Shown here piece by piece: positions 23,611 to 35,700 of a stretch of 64,000 nucleotides of DNA. The stretch is from Cyclospora cayetanensis (taxonomy: Eukaryota > Apicomplexa > Conoidasida > Eucoccidiorida > Eimeriidae): positions 1 through 64,000 of the forward strand of contig NW_020312071.1 of the NCBI RefSeq assembly GCF_002999335.1, read 5' to 3'. Under the pieces are notes generated by a model that saw only the letters and a program-made list of their open reading frames with translations, was not told where the DNA came from and made no database searches. Position 1 is the stretch's first letter. Every line of letters begins with the position of its first letter. The position numbers were made by a program, and so were the translations under genes.

Positions 23611-24284
23611 CGGACAACACAGTTGTTCATCCCTCCTCATGTTGGGATCCTGAGGGGTGAAGGCAGAGAGAAGTCAGGCAACTCTTTCTTGAAGGTGTGA
23701 CGTTGCATGTCTCCGTTAAGTGACACATTACCCCTAGCTAAGTACAACCTTAGTGGAACGTTAGCAAGTAGTTAGAAGAGCTTCTACCTTCTTCTGCCCA
23801 TGCATATCACCGTAATCAGCATTAAGAGAAGGGGACAGCTAGCGTCGCATACCTGCATCCTGTCAAAACCCCGAGCACTCGCAGCGAGCTGCGCGTGGCA
23901 TCTACCACAGATGCACACAACCATGCGCGTTGTATCGAGCTAGCAGTACTTTGCCATAAATAAAAATAAGAAGCCAAGGAGTCAATTTCTAAACCTAATT
24001 CCTAGACAAATGTACCCACTGTAGTAGAAAGTGTGTAAATGTAGCTTTGCCCGCCACAATTTACCTTCCTTCAATTACAAATACCCCATCTCATGTTCCG
24101 TACATGACCATTGAGACCAGGTGAACGCAGGACAGCTGAAACGTTCCCGCTCTTTGGCCAATCTTTCAAGCATGCGGAAACGAGTATACGGTGCAAATCC
24201 GAAGCGCAAGCTCTGGAATCGCTTAAATGAGACCGACCCGAAGAAAGGCACACACTAACCAGCAGTGAACAAGGGGACAACCCA

Positions 24285-25085
24285 ACAGAGCCACGCCGGT
24301 GCATTGGTTCGCTGTCGCAAGAGCGCTGAAATGTGTGAGCCTACTGCTGTGGCAAAACAGAAGACAAGCAATGTGTGAAAAAGAAATCGAATTACACAGT
24401 AGTTTGGCTGCGAATACTCGCCTTATGGAGCGATCTCTAGATTGCAGTACATCCGGCCCATGCATATTCGAATTTACAGCCCTAAAAGATGTATAAAAGG
24501 GGATGCCGACGCAACATGTCTTTTGAGTGCTGCGCATTATTCTGAGTGCACAGCACACCTTCACAATGGCAAGTCAGAGCTTTGCAAGCAGTCTCCTTTA
24601 ATTTGGTAATCATTTCCAGCAGAGCATGCACTAGGGAAGAAAGTTCGTTGTCTGCTGGAGAATTTGTGGCTCTGCTTGGTTAACAAAGCCAGGAGTCAGG
24701 GACCGTATTCTTTGCGTTTTTTGGCAGTCTCCTTCCATAGTGCATGCTCTGCTTGTAATGATTACCAAAGTCAAGGGACACTGCTTGCAAAACACCGACT
24801 TACCATTGTGAAGGTGTGCTGTGCATTCAAATCAATGCGTAGAACTCTCAGGTATGTTGCCTCTGCATCCTTCCTTAAACATCTTTTAGGGCTGTGAAAT
24901 CGAATATCCATGAACTGGATTAGTGGATTGTAGAGATTGCTCCATAAGACGAGGGTTCACAGCTAAAGTAGTGTGTAATTCGAGTTCCTTCACGCACATG
25001 GCTTGTCTTTTGTTTTATCATACCAGTAGGCTCACATTTCAGCGCTCTGGCGGAAGCAAGCCGTTGCACCGGAGCGGTCGTTCTT
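24285..25085. repeat. Large foldback: two inverted arms of about 355 bp
   Basis: The left arm (about 24,285-24,639) and right arm (about 24,732-25,085) are reverse complements with scattered mismatches and small gaps. Inner landmark: GCACAGCACACCTTCACAAT at 24,548 pairs with its complement ending at 24,824. Middle landmark: the ACAGCCCTAAAAGATGT tract near 24,476 pairs with the region near 24,880. Outer landmark: AGAGCGCTGAAATGTG near 24,321 pairs with 25,032-25,047. The spacer is about 92 bp. No transposase or ORF is carried. A foldback or MITE-like element, or a chance inverted duplication, are possible origins. Confidence 0.8.
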
Positions 25086-25339
25086 GTTTTATCTCGTTTG
25101 CTTTTGGGTACTGTGTGTTGTTTGCTTCCCTTTTGCTTCTCCAAAGTGCTTGACGCATATTTTGCAGCTCGCATTCGCACTATATTCTGGCTTATGCTGT
25201 TTGAGGGTAGGAAGCAGGGAGGGATTTCTTACGCTGGCCTGCTCTCAGCTAGTCGTGATATACAAGTGTGAAGCACGAGGACGTGTGTTTAGAAATAGAA
25301 AGGGGGAACGGAAATCAGGATGATCTACGCTTGGGCACC

Positions 25340-25610
25340 TTCCAATGCAGTAGTTAAACTTAGCAGATAATTGGCAAAGATATGAGTGGCTCATGTTGTC
25401 CTTATGTCTCATTTATTGCAAAGTACTGTAAGCTCGACCCAGCAAGGCGCAATCCTGCGCATGTGTGTGATGTAAGTCTTCAGAGTGCTGCAATGCGCAC
25501 CCTAGCTGGTTTCCTCCACCCACCCCCGCCAGTCCCCCGTGTAGGAATGCCGAGGGTAGAGGGCAGTGGAAAGGGAGAGCACTTCTGAAAGACACCGAGT
25601 AATTTTCAAT
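25340..25610 (+). repeat. LTR-like fragment
   Basis: Words in the same order as in the LTR-like block of gypsy copy 1: TGCAAAGTACT (about 25,418), a GCGCATGTGTG tract (about 25,457), and GAGTGCTGCAATGCGC...CCCTAGCTG (about 25,485-25,508). No polyprotein remnants adjoin. Confidence 0.5.
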
Positions 25611-27935
25611 TTAGTTTGTATGGAGTCTAGAGGTAAATATATATCAAAAATAACTCAGATAGACGTTTGAAGCCTTTTCTTAACAGTTTGCAAGGCCCAA
25701 GATGATCTTGCTTTCTCTCAAGACCCCAAAACCCACATGCGCCGTGCCAATGGCATGAAGGCTGTGTGTACCTTTACAGGTAGAAGTCAGTGGAGGCCCC
25801 TTCAAAGTCGCGATTGCGAGAGTTCCCAGAATTTGCCCCTTAAACTAACTTCGACTATGGCGCTGCACTTTGTGGAAAACAAAAAGAGACGGCTGGAGGT
25901 TATCCCTGCTGGCTGCAGATAAGACCAAAGGCACCAAATGATTGTTGAGGCTCTGTCACACACGCTCCGCCCACTGAGTTTATTCTTTGCCATAGAGACA
26001 TGAAGGATAGGGAGAAAAGCCAGAAAATGTGCAACCCCAAGTACGCATGCACCATAAGAGCATGCAGGCAAGCATTCGTCGCGAGAAGAAGTGGAGGCAT
26101 TAGAGCAGGAGGAAGCAGCAGACCAGAAGATGGAACAGCCCCATCTTTCAGACGACACTAAATATCACTGCACGCAGTTGGCTTCAAATACCTGTCCAGT
26201 GAAAAATTGTTTTCCATTCACCCCAAGATTGTGCGAGCCACCGAGGCACCGGTGACAGTTGCATCTCCCCGCAACTACGATTCAAGATACGGAAATTATT
26301 GAGAACGCATGCCAAAACCATTCTACTTAAGCCTCTGTAAGCATATCCAAATCTTAATGCCATTCACTGGTGAGCCTATGATTTCTTTCTAATTCGAAGA
26401 GACCCCTAGAGGGTTATTTTATGCCTCTCAGCGACTGAAACCACCAGGCCACCGGGGGTGAGGGGGGAAGAGGGCTGCGATGGAGCTAGCTCCGCTGGAA
26501 CTGCAATGTCTGCATGTCTCCTGGAAGTTCTTATAGAGCCAGCTGCTAATTGAGTCATCCTGAGGCCCAAAAGCGGCACACCATACCTTGAGGTCTTGTA
26601 GATGCACCACGACGCACTTTCCAGGCAGTCTGTAGTGGCATCTTCAGACAATACAGCTCACAGTGTCCCCTATTCAAGCCTTAAAGGCATGGATTTAGCT
26701 GTATAGTGTACATATATGGGCCCAGCCACATGAGAAGGCAGCATATGCGCAGACTGACTTATGGCGTCAGCCCTGTTGGATGCAGCACCACCATGAGCAC
26801 ATCCGTACAGGCGAGCACGCGAGCTGTGACTTGAAAACTGACAAGCCGGCCAAGAGGGTGCACTCTATGCATGTGCAATAAAGGTGTGTCGCAGGACTTG
26901 AGTCCCCAGCAGCGTCCATGAAAACCGTGCAGCATGTTTGATAGCCCAGTAGTAAGTGGAGAGGCCATAACAGAGCCTTTAAAATGACGCAACGCGAGGC
27001 TTCCCTTGATCTGTGTGTGTGCGCCTCCCCACGATGTTTCTATGATATTCTGGAGCTTCCACTTTCTTTGCCTTCGGCGGCAGAGGGCGGAGGGTGGACG
27101 GTTCAGGGCGTCCAATTTGTTGACTGCATTGATCATGAGAGTGGAGTTTACAGCTTCCTTCATGAAAGTGACCGAATTCGGGAGGGTCCTCGGGGTACGG
27201 GGATTGCTTGTAAAAGCACCGGAACAAGCCCCAGGGGGATGCAAACGCAGGACCTGCGCACCCGGAGCGACCCCCTTAGAACCTAATCACGAAGAAACCA
27301 CTTGTTGCTTCATGTTGCTTCCTTAAAGCCAGGGTTTCCGAAGATACGGTCCCTACTGCCCTCCCTCTTGCACCCCGCTTTGGGCAGTTGCACGGGAAGT
27401 AGTCTAGCAGGGCAGGCATGCGCTCTCTCCCCAGCCCAGAGCACGCCCTTAGCCTTTTTCTGAGTTGTTGTGTTCTTGCTTAGGATTTAGGGTGTGGCGT
27501 TTCGGGTTTGGTTCTAGAGGCTGCGTTCTCCCCTCCCAGGGCCCCCCAGCAGCTCTTGCAGCTTAGTGGGGGCCCCCAGGAAACACCCCCTACAAAAGCG
27601 TCAGCAGCTTCAAGGGCCTCTTCCAGCACAGAGGAAGTGTCTTCGGCTGCTGCCGCTGCTCCTGATGAAGCAGCAGCAGCCAAGTCGTCCGTGCAGTAGG
27701 CGCAGCCGGTGCAGCAACAGCGGCAGCAGCGGCTGCTGCCGCTGCTGCGGCAAAAACAGCGGAAGCTGAATCAGAGGGCCAAGCTGTTGCTCTGGCTGCT
27801 GCTGCTTTTCAGCGCGGGGCAGCAGCTGCAGCCAGAGCTGCTGCTGCTGCATCTCCAGATGGAGTAGGGACGCCAGCAGCAGCACTAGCAGCAACTGCGC
27901 AGACAAGAGGATCTTAAGCGGCAGCAGTGCAGGCG

Positions 27936-30361
27936 ATGCTCTCAACTGCCGACCGACGAACTCGGTACATGCAACCTGAGTTCGGCATTCAGCAGCAGCA
28001 CCAGCAGCAGCAACAATCGCAGGAGCTGCAGCTGCAGCCGCCACACCACTCAGAGAAGGAGCACAAGCTTCACGGACTCAGCAACCAGCAACAGCAGAAG
28101 CAACAGAAGCAGAAGCAACAGAAGCAGCCGTTTCTGAATATGAGTGCGGGAGCAGCAACTCTGCAGGGCCACGCATACGTCACGAGCAGGATACTGCAGC
28201 AGCAACACCAGGTGCCGCAGCAGCAACACCACCTGCAGCAGCAACACCACCACTTGCAGCAGCAGCAACAGCAGCAGCAACAGCAGAAGCAACAGCAGAA
28301 GCAACAGCAGAAGCTCGATGAGTTGGAACTGAAAGAGCAGCAGCAACAGCAACAACAACAAGCGTTAACACAGCTACGGCGGCGCATCGTTGCAGGAAAA
28401 CGACACCGCTGGCTCCTGCCGCAGGAAGCCTGCAGCAGCAACAGCAGCAATGAGCCACCACAGCTGCTGAAGCTTTGCGACTGGGGAGAAGCGGCGTTTT
28501 ATTATTGGGTAAATGCGCAGGCAGGGGGGGCTGTAGAGGCTCCTTTGGACTTTCCTTCGGGAACTCCCATTGCCTATCTCCTGAGCAGCAATGAGGCCTC
28601 TGTTGATGTTGCTGCAGCAGCAGCTGCAGCGCCTCTCTCTTCAGCACCCCCGCCATCTCCTTCGGGGGAGTTCCCCGCGGCTCTTGTGGCGCATGCACTA
28701 CGTCAACGGGCAGCAGGAAAGGCCGCTACACAGGCAGCAGCAGCAAAAGCAGCGGAGGGCTTTTCCGCAGCCTATCAGGGCAGTCAAAGCGGCGATGTCG
28801 TGAGGGAACTGTTGCAAATGCTTCCACGCTGCTATCGGGTGTACTGGCAACACAACTGGCAGCCTTTAGACATGGAGCCCGGCCAGAGCAGCGGCCCCCT
28901 CCACCACAGCAGCAACACCTCAGACGATGCGGTAGCAGTGAGAAGGAGCAGCAAGAGCAGCGAAAAGAGGTCTCAGGCTGCGCTCGCATGTGCTCCTGTC
29001 ATTAGCTCAAACAGTAGTACTTCCGCTGAAGGCAGTGCGTGTGGTGTGAGCTGCGCCTGTGGCAGTAACAGCAGCAGTAACAGTAACAGCAGTAACAGTA
29101 ACAGCAGTAGCAGTAGCAACAACAACAGCGGCAGCAGCAGCAGTAACAGCAGCAGCAGCAGTAGCAGTAACACCAATAGCAGTAACAGCCTATTCCGCTG
29201 CGCCGTCCAGCTGCTGGATGTCTGCGGGTCGCTTGGCGGGGCATGTGTGATGGATCTCAAGATGGGCAAGCAGATGCACAGTGACCAGTGCAAAGATCCG
29301 GAGAAGATCAAACGCATGCAAATCAAAGCGGAAAACAGGTAGGTGCTGCGTCTTTGAGAGCCACATGTGGCGTGGGAAATCGATTTCTTTCTCTCTACAT
29401 GTATGTCTGTGTATTCCTAAGATATCGTAGGGGGGAGCTTTCTTTGCGGGAAGTGTTAGAAGAGAGGCCTGCCAAAGGAAGGGTCTCGAATCTCGTATTT
29501 CGTGCATGAACGCGCGCCACCCCATGGAATGTTGCATGCTGCTTCTGCTCTGACTGCTGCTGCTGCTGCAGATCATTTGCTACGCACGGCTTCGCTGTCT
29601 GCGGTGTGGCAGCGCCTTGTGGCTTCCGTCCTAGAGAGGCCCCGTCTCTGGCTTCGCCTTCTGCTCCCCGTGATCTTGCGGCTGCTTCTGAAGCGAGTGC
29701 GGACGGATTGGCAGCAGCAAACGCAGCTGCCTGTGGGAAAGGGCATGCCACAAGTGCAGCGAGTGAAGCGCAGTGGCCGCTAGCAGATGCTGCAACGCCA
29801 GGTACAGCAGCGGCAACAAGGACGGAGACTCGTACGACTGCGTTATTCCCCCCGCCGCTGTCCGTCGAGCTGGCACCAGCCGCTGCCCATTCTCTGAAAA
29901 CGGATGCGGCGTTTGTAAGCATATTTGCTTCATTCTTTGGGGTCAATGGCAGTCTTACGCTGTCTCTGAGGCTGGCGCAGAGGTGCTTGCAGCTGTTGCA
30001 GCCGATTGCCTCCTTTTTCAGGAGGCAGTCTCTTCTGGCCTTCCATGGATCCTCCCTCCTCCTTGTCTACGATGCTGATCCTATTCCTTCGCCAAGCAGC
30101 AAGTGCTGCTGGTGCAACAGCAGCAGCAACAGTGAAACCAAGAACACAAATAGCAAAAGCAACAACGCAGCCGAGTGGTGCTGCCCCCGCAGCGCAGAAG
30201 ATGCTGTCGTTGCTTCGCTCTCCGTGTACATGGTTGATTTTGCACATGTGTCTCTGTTGTCCAGACACCCGAGAGACGCAGGTTATCTCTTTGGCCTGAA
30301 CAACCTGCAGCGGCTGCTGCACTCCCTCATAGGGCGGCTGCAGCACCAATTGCAGCAGTAA
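27936..30361 (+). CDS. Inositol polyphosphate kinase (IPMK/IP6K family)
   Basis: The enzyme would phosphorylate inositol phosphates to higher or pyrophosphorylated forms. Two exons (27,936-29,338 and 29,572-30,361) with a GT-AG intron give 730 aa; the phase joins correctly (NR then SFATHGFAVCG). Exon 1 ends with the family signature CVMDLKMGKQ (about residues 437-446), in which the usual Pro of PxxxDxKxG is Ala. Exon 2 continues with HGFAVCGV (family 'LGfR.CGm'), SLLAFHGSSLLLVYDAD (family 'S.S.LLiYdg'), VYMVDFAHVS (family 'v.mIDFAh', metal-binding Asp) and AGYLFGLNNLQRLL (family 'D.GYifGL.nLi.il'). Gln-rich runs occupy roughly residues 20-150 and a Ser/Asn run lies just before the catalytic signature; these are CAG-type expansions. 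The ATG at 27,936 is the first in the open frame. IPMK versus IP6K cannot be decided by eye. Confidence 0.85.
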
Positions 30362-32790
30362 TGGCAGCAGCACTGGCTGTACGCCTTGCGCATCCTTGCA
30401 TCTGCTGCCAAAGTTGCTTCCTGCTGGCAGCGCCATTAAGATGAGTTCCTGCAGCGCTTGTTGCACTTAGGGGTTCTTCTGTTTCTTGTTGCAATAGTCG
30501 CAACAGCAGCTGTCTACACTGGCAGGAATATGCGCACCGCAGCACCAAGAAAAACAAGTTGCTTCCCTAGTCCCCTGAACGCCAGTGCGGAAGGGCGCTC
30601 TGTCTCTGAGAGCAGCAGCAGCAGCAGCAGCGTCGGTTGCTTCTGCTGCATATACCGGCTATGAAAGCACAGTTGTTATGTGGTGCATGAGAAGGGGACG
30701 CATGCTCTGCTCATTGCCTTCTCTCATGAGTGGTGATTTAGGGCCGCCATCGCCTTTAGTTGGCAGACGCCGCCTCTTTATTGGATTCTGCTCTCTTCGA
30801 CGCGAACGTTTTGCGGATGATACACGGCAGCGGATTGGCGCATATTGACTTCGGAAAGGGGCAGATGGGGGCAGCGACATGCACACATAGCGACGTAGAA
30901 GCACCAACAGGACAATGCAAGCATTGTAGGACGAAAAGATGATATTTGAGGGTCCAGATGTCTTACGATACAGAAGAGCAAGTAGGGAAACAGCGCACAG
31001 AGGGTGGCGGCAGCCAGAGCCGTAGTCTGGCACCAAGGGGGGCAGGCAGCCAGTTAGACGGGGGGAGGAATGCATACGTCTTTGTAATTTAAATGTAGAG
31101 TGCAAGACCGACGAGGGGAGTAAGAAGCACGGGACGGGGACATAGAGTGTGCGGATGAGGCGTAGAGCGAATGAAAACAGCGAGCAGGGAGTGAGGGACG
31201 GAATGAAACACCGAGGCTCGACCTGGAGCCTGAGTAATGCGAGGAGAGGGGCAGGATAACGGGATAGAGTGCAGCAGTGATAGCGCGCATTAGAAGCAGC
31301 TACAGAATGAGACAACACAACACACACAAGAGGAGATATGCTGAGTAGGAGGAGAGAGGCTGAGACGAATGTTCAGCCTCCTCAGGCAGTAAAGTACAGC
31401 AGCAACCAGCAGCTAGCAGCACCAGGGGGCATCGGGAGTCCTACAAAGGGGGCAAACGGGGAGGCGCAGGCACAAGCGGATTGTGATCGTACAAGGAGAC
31501 GAAGGGCACGCAAAAGGATCGGAACAGGGAAAGTCAATTTGAGTCAGATGAAGGCACAGAGAGATAGGCAAGCAGAACGGCCAGGCAGAAACACGAAGAT
31601 TCGTAATTTAGACTGGAAGCGACAAAAAGGGCTGGCATTTGTTGAGGGATAGAGGCAGAGACGGCAAGCGGTGATTTTGCTAGAGGAATTTGTACGACGC
31701 AGTAAGGGAGCTGAAAAGATACTTCCAACACATGGAGAGCTGAGGAACCATGCACCACCCCAATGCGATGTGGAGGGGAGGGTTATAGGAGATAACTGAA
31801 GAGAACGGGCCGGGAGAGAACTTGGCATTCAGGAGTTGAAGAAACGGAGGATTGCACAAGGATGAAGGTTACCATAATACATAATGGGAAAGCGGGAGAG
31901 CCCCAAGAGACGCAGTGGAAGAGCCGCAGAATGAGGCACCGCCGCTGTTGCTCCCCGATTGCCGGCGAGGCACCACATAGGGGTATCTGAGACGCCATGG
32001 CAACCCAATAGTCTACCAATGAGGGGTCTGCTGGAATAACCCCCTTGTCTATAAAATACTACCGACATCTATGCCGTCCGCTGTTTCTGCACTGCGAGTA
32101 GCAGAAGTGAAGAGGCAGCGAAGTAAAGGTCTGCAGACCTCTGCGTTACAAATCACTTGTAGACTGGCAGAAATCGCGTAGAGCTGTAATATCGGCAGAA
32201 GCAAAGCCTGCTGCCCCCCTCCCCCTTGCTAACGGCATCCAGAACAAGCCGCAGTCTCAGCGCGTGCAGCAGCCCGACGGGGCACCGAATGCAGCGAGGC
32301 CATTAAAATGAGAGCACTAGGACCCTGAGCCATATGAAGCCAGGAGCCGTTGCTCAGCAGATGGTGACTGCATTTATCGTGGGCGGGTTGCTCTCTTCAG
32401 GGCATGAGAGAAATACAGTGCTTCTGTGCAAGAAAATTGAGAACCGCTTGCTCTCTCCACTACTATTAGGAGCGCGCATGCACTCGAAACAACCAATTTA
32501 CTACACACTTCTAGAAGGGAAACGGACAGAGCCAGGAACTCTTCCACAAGCCAGAAGCACTTCCACAGGTCCCCACACCAGCAAACAGTGGGTCTCCTCT
32601 GCCTTGGCGGATGCGCCGTCGCGACGGGCGGGAAGTTACGGGGCACATAATAGAGCACTGAGACAGTTACCGCCAACAGTGCTCCTCATCCCAAGATCCG
32701 AAGGCCGCTTCAAGGGCTAAACCTGTGAAAACCGGGAAGTGGGGGTCAGCAGACGCCCTTAAAGCCACTCCGTCGGTAATTCTGCAAGTT
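30362..32790. other. Interval between convergent kinase genes
   Basis: It holds a short (CAG)n tract near 30,613-30,634 and several ORFs under 225 codons on both strands, none with a recognisable domain. Both flanking genes end into it, so it should contain two 3' UTRs and polyadenylation sites. Confidence 0.5.
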
Positions 32791-35700
32791 TCATGGCCAA
32801 CAGGGGTCCTCGACAAGTGTATCCTGCTCCACAGGAGGCAATGTTGAGAACCTCCTGTCGGAGTCGCCCTTTTGGAAAAGCTGCTGCGTGAAACCCATAG
32901 AAGTTCCTTCTTCCTTCGAACTGAAAGAATTCCTCGATGAGGGCACTGCCTCTATTACATGTTGCTGAACGAATTCTATTTGCCGCCTGGCGTAGTACCC
33001 AGGGGGAACCGGCGAGATCTCGCCGAACTGACAACTGCAGCACAGCAAACCCAGCAAACCGAGCGCTCTCCAACACTTCCTCTAGTCTTGCAGCAACAAC
33101 CGCAAGCGTGAATTGCACATTGTGTGGCAACTCCCAGACGAAAAACCCTTTTCTCCATCTGTCTGAAAAAAACCGAGGTGGAAGACACAGCTAGAGACAA
33201 AGGATCCACTCTGCCACATGCAGCTTTCGTACACCTCCTTGGACTGCCCGCCACACCGTTTTCTTATGCTAGTGTGTGCGCGTGCACAAGGGGAGAAGCC
33301 GATGCAGCCCAAAACTTACGTGGCTGTAGACTTAAGACGCTTATAGGCGGTATGGAAGTAGCGCCGCGCAGTGTACGGAGAGAGAAAATCGATCAAACCA
33401 AAGAAAAATATTTCCCGGCGGTCAACACTCATCACCTTCAAGCCAAATCCCCCTTCAAAAGCGGGGGCACCCAGGTAGGGTGTGCTGTACACGCGCACCA
33501 CACAACAACGCATGCTCAAACCGAAACACTTACCCACCTTACTTCCTAGATCCTAAGCCCTTCAAGCAAGTAGGATCTCCATTATGAAACCACCAGGTTT
33601 CCAGAAAAAAGATGCGCCGGATTCCAATTGCAAATTAAGTACTTGTAATGTCTCTAACCCTGAGAGCCCGGTTAAGGCGTCAACCGTGAAGGCGAAGAAG
33701 TTGCGAAAATCGTGTTGCTTAAACCAGTAATTCTCTCACACTCCTACGCAGCCCCTACAGCCACAAATTTCCTAGGGTGAGAGCACCCTAAATTGCGAAT
33801 TATACCTTGTTTGGGTAAACGCCCTGGAGAGGGCTACGCTCTGTCCATAGGGGTAGTAGACGGTTCTTGTGGTTTCGCTATTGTCGTCGCTGATGCGAGT
33901 CCCCTTGGATCTGGTGGCCCTTCTTGGAAGGCTAGATCTGGGGGCTAGGGGCCCCCTTGTGGGCTCCCTACACTCTGTAGGCTGGAACCGAATCCGGTGA
34001 GAAGGGACAGCACCCACGTTGCAGCTGTCACTGTTGCTGCTGCTGCTGCTCCGACGCGGCTGTTCTTGCTGCTCTTGCTGCTCTCGCGGGCACTGATCTG
34101 TAGGGGCAAAACGCGGTGTGCCGCCAGACACTACAGAATGACACGCAAAATCGACAGCTGAATTCACTGCATTAGCAACATCGGGGGTCTCTTGGAAAGC
34201 CTGGTCAGCAATCTCTTCAGCAGTTTCTTGGGATGGGGGAGCCACGCCCATGGAGGCCCCCGCAGAAAAGGACGGCACTCCTTGTGGGGATCCACCAGAC
34301 CCTTCCACGTCTTCCTGCGCTGCAAGTAGGATATTGGACGACTCCACAGAGCCTCCCAATGCTGAGGAGCCCCGCGGGGGCCCATCCCAATTGCGAGAAG
34401 ACAGTTCGTGGCCTTTAATGGGTACAACGTTGACTCTAGCCTGGCTGTCGCCTGAGAGTATGCGGCTGTCACCATCAGAGTGGTTGGATCGCGGAGGCCC
34501 TGGGGGCGCTGCAACTGACTTTAAAGCTTCTACTTCTGTCGGTGTATGGAGCAAGTGCGGAGGCGGCGAAGGCGTTGCCGTTGAAAGGGGAATCGCAGGA
34601 GAGTCCATGTGATCCCACGGATGTGTGGTATCGGCTGCTTCCTGGAAACATGCGACTTGCGAAGGCTGCTCCTCCTGATGTTGCTGCTGATCCAACAGAC
34701 TCACGGCCCCATGAGACTGCCGTGAAGGACGTCTCTTGTCGGGCTCCATACTCCGCCGCATGCCATCGTTCGGGATGTCCCCCCAAGTATCCAGCTTCTC
34801 CAGAGAAAGATGTGCCTTCCTGCACGAAAGCAATGCGCCCTCGGTTGTACAGTAGGCATACCTGCGCCGTGGAGTTTGACGTACGCTTATGAATATGACG
34901 AAGGCTCGGATTCAAGATGGAGCGTAAGGTTTTGATCAGGGTGCAGAGAAACCTTGTAGGGCACAGTGTGCGGATGTGTAGTGCTGAACTCAAACTAAGA
35001 TTCAGTGTTGGCTGTATTTCGGCTTAGGGACACCTGAATGACAACCCAAAGCCGGCTGTTGTGGGCCTGGAGAGAGGGCGAAAACGCGCGGCATAATGCG
35101 CTTTGATGGCAAAATAAATACAGTGTAGTAAGGCTTACGTGGTATAGTCTCTGAGAGGTCCTCGGCTGGGTAGGTACGAACAAGAAACTACATTGTCCTT
35201 GTCCAAGCTGCAGGCAGGCCCCAAGCACCAGACGCAACCTGAAGATGCTGCTGTTCATGTGGCTGCTTTTACTGCTGTACCTCTAAGGACAGCAGCAAAC
35301 CAGGGAGGCATACACAGGATCAATGTCAGCAGTAACGGCGGGACAGTCCCCCGTACCGAGCATGGCAGCACCCGCACCGGCGAACGTGGCTGAGAGGTAG
35401 CGAACAGTGGCAACAGTCAATGCAATCGAGAATCCCTTGACGCGTCAGCCCTCATGCAACCCCAGCAGCACCCGCAACGGCAATAACAGCAGCGTGAAAG
35501 CGGGTACCATTCATGAATTCCGATAAGCATGGAGTAATCGAAGACCCCCAAGCCTTCTAAGAAGCGACAGTCCCTTTCATGTGCAGCTAACAGAATGCGG
35601 GCCTCGTCCTCCCGCATGCGCAAACGCCTGCCGCTTTCCAGCCAGTCTGCGCCAAAAACACAGAGACAAGGGTGAAGGGTTTACGAAGAGAAACGTGAAC

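Larger units (their letters stand above)
22000..27900. other. Gene-poor stretch upstream of both flanking genes
   Basis: This interval separates the start of the TPS gene (-) from the inositol phosphate kinase gene (+), so it should contain both promoters. I see no convincing gene. It carries a foldback structure (24,285-25,085) and LTR-like fragments near 23.55 and 25.5 kb. CAG/GCA tracts from about 27.6 kb lead into the kinase gene and might include an unrecognised 5' exon or UTR. Confidence 0.5.

Noticed and set aside
26759..27244. 161-codon - strand ORF
   Set aside because: No domain, overlapping frames on the + strand are equally open, and codon content shows no coding bias I can see.
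28050..29326. Poly-Leu and poly-Cys ORFs antisense to the inositol phosphate kinase
   Set aside because: They are shadows of CAG and AGC tracts in the + strand gene, which carries the family motifs.
30659..31327. 222-codon - strand ORF downstream of the inositol phosphate kinase
   Set aside because: No recognisable domain and no splice partners; composition is like the surrounding intergenic DNA.
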